Assembly: GCA_009930155.1 (NCBI GenBank)
Contig: RZYX01000061.1
Coordinates: 1 to 10,170, forward strand
DNA from: Clostridia bacterium
GTDB taxonomy: Bacteria; Bacillota_A; Clostridia; Oscillospirales; Acutalibacteraceae
Length of the DNA stretch: 10,170 bases
Direction: 5' to 3'
Shown here: positions 7,686 through 10,170 of the stretch, piece after piece
Layout of the letters: each line of letters opens with the position of its first letter
How positions within the stretch are numbered: the first letter of the stretch is position 1
Notes under the pieces: model-generated
Database searches by the model: none
What the model was told of the DNA's origin: nothing
The model's input: only the letters and a program-made list of their open reading frames with translations
Translations under genes and position numbers: made by a program

Positions 7686-8255
7686 TTAAGTTTTATCATG
7701 CAACAAATTATATTCAAGAACTATTTCGTTAACACAATGGTTTTTAGCAGATAATTTTTCATCGATAAGATTGCTAATACTATCTATTTTTCTTTGATTA
7801 CTTTTTGTGTGATTGTCTGACAAACTAATCAAGTAAACAATTTCGGCGAATTCTTTTCTAATTATTTTTTGATAAATAGTTAAAACATTCAACATTTTGT
7901 TTTTTAAAGTCTCATCCATTTCATAATTACAAAACTTTTCAAATTTATCATATTTCTCAGAAACAAATCCATCGGTATCGTTAATAAGGATAATTTTTTG
8001 CGAATAATCTACATTATCTTTTACAATAAAATTCTGACAATAATTAAATGCACTATCAACAGGATTAAGCACTTTGTTTTTAAAGATTAACAAAAGGTCG
8101 TCGCGACAACTACCTGAAAATAAATCTATTGATGTATTACTAGTTCGGCAAGAAATCTCGTTTTGCTGCTCAACAGGCACTTCATTGGGGTCATTTGCAC
8201 ATCCGTACCAAAACACTAATAAAACTGTACTCAAAACAAAGATTAATCTTTTCAT
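7686..8255 (-). CDS. Small cysteine-rich lipoprotein (paralogue of the downstream acidic lipoprotein)
   Basis: The 189-residue product begins MKRLIFVLS, with a hydrophobic segment and a probable lipobox ending WYGC (Cys19), indicating an envelope lipoprotein. Beyond Cys19 it has five more cysteines (36, 50, 73, 109, 174), and by hand count 27 acidic against 20 basic residues, unlike its acidic neighbour. Residues 66-176 align with 41-150 of the neighbour: VDSAF against VDNAF, and MLNVLTIYQKII against MLKLLDMYKDIL, with about two residues difference in spacing. Two earlier starts exist, an in-frame ATG (complement of 8268-8270) and a TTG (complement of 8280-8282). The 8255 ATG gives the best signal peptide, and the TTG lies in a promoter element. 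No terminator was seen after it, so read-through into the next gene is possible. Function unknown. Confidence 0.82.
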   Translation of the reverse strand: MKRLIFVLSTVLLVFWYGCANDPNEVPVEQQNEISCRTSNTSIDLFSGSCRDDLLLIFKNKVLNPVDSAFNYCQNFIVKDNVDYSQKIILINDTDGFVSEKYDKFEKFCNYEMDETLKNKMLNVLTIYQKIIRKEFAEIVYLISLSDNHTKSNQRKIDSISNLIDEKLSAKNHCVNEIVLEYNLLHDKT

Positions 8256-8279
8256 AAAAAAAATATGCATGTTATAATT

Positions 8280-8287
8280 CAAAATTA
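8280..8287 (-). promoter_or_regulatory. -7 promoter element for the leftward lipoprotein genes
   Basis: The minus strand reads TAATTTTG, an exact TAnnTTTG match, 24 bases before the ATG at 8255. Its expected -33 region falls on the -7 element of the oppositely directed promoter at 8309-8316. No clear -33 TTG is visible. Confidence 0.5.
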
Positions 8288-8308
8288 GTAAAAATCAGAA
8301 TTAAAACC

Positions 8309-8316
8309 TAAATTTG
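8309..8316 (+). promoter_or_regulatory. -7 promoter element for the rightward two-gene operon
   Basis: TAAATTTG matches TAnnTTTG exactly and ends 13 bases before the ATG at 8330, giving a very short, A/T-only leader without Shine-Dalgarno sequence. A weak TTAG at 8285-8288 lies at about the -33 distance and overlaps the opposing promoter's -7 element. Confidence 0.55.
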
Positions 8317-8329
8317 CAAAAAAAATATT

Positions 8330-8617
8330 ATGGCAAACAGAAGAGATTTAAAAAAAGACCTAAATTGGTTAACGCACGAAGTAATAGCAGATTGTTTAAT
8401 TTATCTTGAAATAAATTCGGGAAAAGACGAGGCTCCAATCGCAGAGATTATCAACGAGTTAATTAGTCATCGCACAGAAGCATTCGTCGAAATTAACAAA
8501 CCTACTACCGGAATGAGTAGACAAGAGGTTAAACAAAAATACAACGGCATTGTAAGTAATTTCTTTGAAGTAGCAAACACAAGCTTTGAAAAGCTAAGCA
8601 AACTTTCTAAGAAATAA
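8330..8617 (+). CDS. Conserved Bacteroidota small protein of unknown function
   Basis: The 95-residue protein starts MANRRDLKKDLNWL, has no signal peptide, membrane segment or cysteine motif (one Cys in total), and looks helical throughout, with a lysine-rich C-terminus. Openings of the type MANRR-LKKD-N are familiar to me from small uncharacterised proteins of Bacteroidia, so it is probably conserved, but I know no assigned function. Its stop codon shares one base with the start of the YgjP-like gene (TAATG at 8615-8619). This indicates an operon with translational coupling and suggests a common role. A TAnnTTTG element precedes the gene. Probably cytoplasmic. Confidence 0.85.
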   Translation: MANRRDLKKDLNWLTHEVIADCLIYLEINSGKDEAPIAEIINELISHRTEAFVEINKPTTGMSRQEVKQKYNGIVSNFFEVANTSFEKLSKLSKK

Positions 8618-9354
8618 TGCAGAAACTGATTTCTGTTCCGGATATTGGGGCAGTTTTGGTTAGTAAAAAATCTAATGCCACCAAGTTAAAGCTAAAGATA
8701 CATCCCGAGAAGGGTGTTCTTGTTACAATCCCTTATTCTTGTTCCTATAGCGAGGCGGTTAAGTTTGTAAATTCTCATATAGAATGGATTAAAGAGAAAA
8801 CTAGTCTTATTTCAGAAAAGTTTAACGAGAATTTATTCACTCCTGAATCTACTTTTTTAACACGTTCCTCCAAGATAGCCTTCGAAGTTGATGCCCGTAT
8901 TGGACTAACAACAGACATTGAAAAAGATGTCTGTTTGTTTAAATACAATCCCTTAAAAATTGATTTTAATAATCCGGACATACAAACCTTTGTTAAAAAG
9001 TCAATAAACAGAATGCTGTTGTTTGAAGCTTATGAATATCTAACCGACAGGCATTACAGATTAGCCTCGCAACACAATTTATTTGCAAAAAACTTAACTA
9101 TTGGAACTGCTTCTACACGTTGGGGGACTTGTAACTCCAGAAACGAAATTAGGCTCTCTTGTCGCTTAATGCTTTTACCCGACCATCTGATTGACTATGT
9201 TATCTTGCACGAGATGTGTCATTTGGTTCACAAAAACCATGGTAAGGAATTTTACGAAATGTTAAACAAACTCACCGATAACCAATCAGATAAGCTAAAT
9301 AAAGAACTTAAAAAATATTCCATTGAAATTAAGCCTGGAGATTATAGGTATTAA
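8617..9354 (+). CDS. YgjP/DUF45-family zinc metallopeptidase
   Basis: The 245-residue cytoplasmic protein belongs to the YgjP-like (DUF45, COG1451) group of zincin-like metallopeptidases. The family signatures are present: TRWGTC at 167-172, followed by a conserved SCRLMLLP stretch and the zinc motif HEMCH at 198-202, in which His198 and His202 should bind zinc and Glu199 act as catalytic base. KNHGKEFY follows, with His208 (or His205) the likely third ligand. The N-terminal half (about 10-120) is the beta-rich part typical of the family. Length is normal. Substrates are unknown for most members; relatives of SprT/WLM type act on DNA-protein crosslinks, and many DUF45 genes lie near restriction systems, but no such genes are here. 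The ATG overlaps the preceding stop by one base. No terminator is seen in the 25-base gap to convergent efp. Confidence 0.93.
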   Translation: MQKLISVPDIGAVLVSKKSNATKLKLKIHPEKGVLVTIPYSCSYSEAVKFVNSHIEWIKEKTSLISEKFNENLFTPESTFLTRSSKIAFEVDARIGLTTDIEKDVCLFKYNPLKIDFNNPDIQTFVKKSINRMLLFEAYEYLTDRHYRLASQHNLFAKNLTIGTASTRWGTCNSRNEIRLSCRLMLLPDHLIDYVILHEMCHLVHKNHGKEFYEMLNKLTDNQSDKLNKELKKYSIEIKPGDYRY

Positions 9355-9379
9355 AAATAACTATTCCCAGCATTCCTTT

Positions 9380-9943
9380 TTATTTTGCTCTCTCTACGTA
9401 TTCTTTTGTGCGAGTATCAACCTTAATCATCTCGCCTATTTCGATAAATAAAGGAACCATTATTGTTGACCCTGTTTCGATTGTGGCGGCTTTTAAGGCA
9501 TTAGTAGTTGTATCTCCTTTAAGACCAGGCTCAGTGTATGTTACTTCGACAACTACAAAAGCAGGAAGCTCAACACTTAAAGGTTTTTCTTCTTCGGCAT
9601 GAAAAACAATTTCAACATCTTGACCTTCTTTCAAAAACTCAACCCCTTCGATTAATGATTCTTGCATGGGAACCTGCTCAAAAGTTTCCATGTGCATAAA
9701 ATTATACCCCAAATCATCTTTGTATAAATATTGGTATGGACGTCTCTCTATTCTAACCGTATTAATTTTTGCTCCAGCGGTAAAAGTGTTATCAATAACT
9801 CGTCCGTTTTCTAAATTTTTAAGCTTCGTACGAACAAAAGCCGGCCCCTTGCCTGGCTTAACGTGCTGAAAATAAACTATTTGAAATAATTTTCCATTAT
9901 ACTCAATGGTTAAACCATTTTTAATGTCTGCTGTTGTTGCCAT
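9380..9943 (-). CDS. efp: Elongation factor P
   Basis: The 187-residue protein is EF-P, which binds ribosomes stalled at consecutive prolines and promotes peptide bond formation. All three domains are present: a KOW-like N-terminal domain (about 1-64) and two OB-fold domains (about 65-127 and 128-187). The tip loop [10 protein letters not shown] carries Lys32, equivalent to the lysine that is modified in Escherichia coli EF-P (Lys34). The C-terminal signature [17 protein letters not shown] is intact. Length fits the family's 185-190 residues. The ATG starts the conserved [10 protein letters not shown]. The gene faces the YgjP-like gene tail to tail and has its own promoter-like element upstream. 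No genes for the modifying enzymes are in the window. Confidence 0.97.
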   Translation of the reverse strand: MATTADIKNGLTIEYNGKLFQIVYFQHVKPGKGPAFVRTKLKNLENGRVIDNTFTAGAKINTVRIERRPYQYLYKDDLGYNFMHMETFEQVPMQESLIEGVEFLKEGQDVEIVFHAEEEKPLSVELPAFVVVEVTYTEPGLKGDTTTNALKAATIETGSTIMVPLFIEIGEMIKVDTRTKEYVERAK

Positions 9944-9962
9944 ATTATTTTCCTTTTTTGTG

Positions 9963-9970
9963 CAAAAATA
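9963..9970 (-). promoter_or_regulatory. Putative -7 promoter element of efp
   Basis: The minus strand reads TATTTTTG, matching TAnnTTTG, 19 bases before the efp ATG. No TTG is visible at the -33 position, but A/T homopolymer tracts lie just upstream. The rest of the gap up to 10075 holds short palindromes (ATCATGAT at 10027-10034, TACAATTGTA at 10038-10047) and no recognisable gene. Confidence 0.45.
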
Positions 9971-10075
9971 ACAATATCAATGAGAATGAAAAAAAATCAG
10001 CAATAAAAAAAAACAAAATAACTAATATCATGATTATTACAATTGTATAGGCAATATATTTATCTCATTGAAATC

Positions 10076-10089
10076 TAACCCGCATTATT
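10076..10089 (-). repeat. 14-base inverted repeat, right copy
   Basis: The minus strand reads AATAATGCGGGTTA, identical to 83-96 on the plus strand. It overlaps the TAA stop codon (complement of 10088-10090) of the truncated reading frame at the right edge, as expected if the coding part of an IS runs into its terminal repeat. Confidence 0.7.
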
Positions 10090-10170
10090 ACTTCGTGAGG
10101 GCTTCGCCGTTCATGCGATTAGCTTTGTGTAGATACAAGGCGTCTAACTTTGCAGTCATACTCTTGTATT
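10088..10170 (-). CDS. C-terminal fragment of an unidentified protein, possibly a transposase
   Basis: Only the last 26 codons and the TAA stop are in the window. The fragment reads YKSMTAKLDALY followed by LHKANRMNGEALTK. It uses GC-rich codons (GCC, GGC, CGC, CTC, GAC, ACG) that the neighbouring genes rarely use, which suggests a different origin. The stop codon overlaps the 14-base repeat. I do not recognise the family; calling it a transposase rests on the position next to a terminal-repeat-like sequence. A chance open frame of this length is possible. Confidence 0.45.
   Translation of the reverse strand, partial: YKSMTAKLDALYLHKANRMNGEALTK

Larger units (their letters stand above)
10076..10170 (-). 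mobile_element. Possible end of an insertion sequence cut by the window edge
   Basis: Outermost is the 14-base repeat (10076-10089); inside it lies the end of a reading frame that continues beyond the window. GC is about 45% by hand count for 10091-10170, clearly above the AT-rich gap to its left. With the left edge this gives both ends of one kind of element, in the same orientation at both sides. Element family not identified. Confidence 0.42.

Noticed and set aside
9341..9379. Possible shared terminator between the convergent YgjP-like and efp genes
   Set aside because: Only four-base A/T-rich stems such as ATAG/CTAT could be drawn, without a solid GC core.
8074..9869. Antisense frames opposite the second lipoprotein, the YgjP-like gene and efp
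   Set aside because: All oppose well-supported genes and have no recognisable motif.
97..10075. The whole segment as cargo of a composite transposon
   Set aside because: It contains the core gene efp and genes with ordinary Bacteroidota promoters; IS copies flanking a normal chromosomal segment explain it better.

Overview
The window looks like a piece of an AT-rich genome from the phylum Bacteroidota. Three things support this. A 2,249-residue protein ends in a type B sorting domain for the type IX secretion system (T9SS), which is known essentially only from this phylum. Promoter elements match the phylum's TAnnTTTG -7 consensus. Genes start without Shine-Dalgarno sequences. Genus and species cannot be read from the sequence. 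A marine or gut Bacteroidia is plausible, but that is inference.

Layout. Bases 97-6843 (minus) encode a giant secreted protein: signal peptide, N-terminal domain of the SBBP-protein type, a region of beta-propeller-like SBBP repeats, five Ig/PKD-like domains, thirteen SprB-type repeats and the sorting domain. Bases 6844-7109 are non-coding, with an operator-like dyad and the intrinsic terminator of the next gene. Bases 7110-8255 (minus) hold two small lipoprotein genes that are diverged paralogues of each other. A 74-base divergent promoter region (8256-8329) separates them from a plus-strand two-gene operon: a conserved 95-residue protein of unknown function and a YgjP/DUF45-family zinc metallopeptidase, which overlap by one base. 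The gene for elongation factor P (efp) converges on that operon from 9943 to 9380.

Both edges look like ends of the same insertion sequence. A 14-base sequence, AATAATGCGGGTTA, occurs at 83-96 and inverted at 10076-10089, so it lies 96 and 95 bases from the two edges. At the right edge it overlaps the stop codon of a truncated reading frame with higher GC than the surroundings. The simplest reading is that this is an assembly contig bounded by two copies of one IS in the same orientation. The element family was not identified.

The genes do not form one obvious pathway. The giant protein and the two lipoproteins are envelope or surface products, the YgjP pair is an intracellular unit of unknown role, and efp is housekeeping. 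The most noteworthy items are the paralogous lipoprotein pair, the two-domain super-repeat in the giant protein, the interlocked divergent promoters and the IS-like edges. I see no CRISPR array, tRNA or rRNA, and no clear new defence system.
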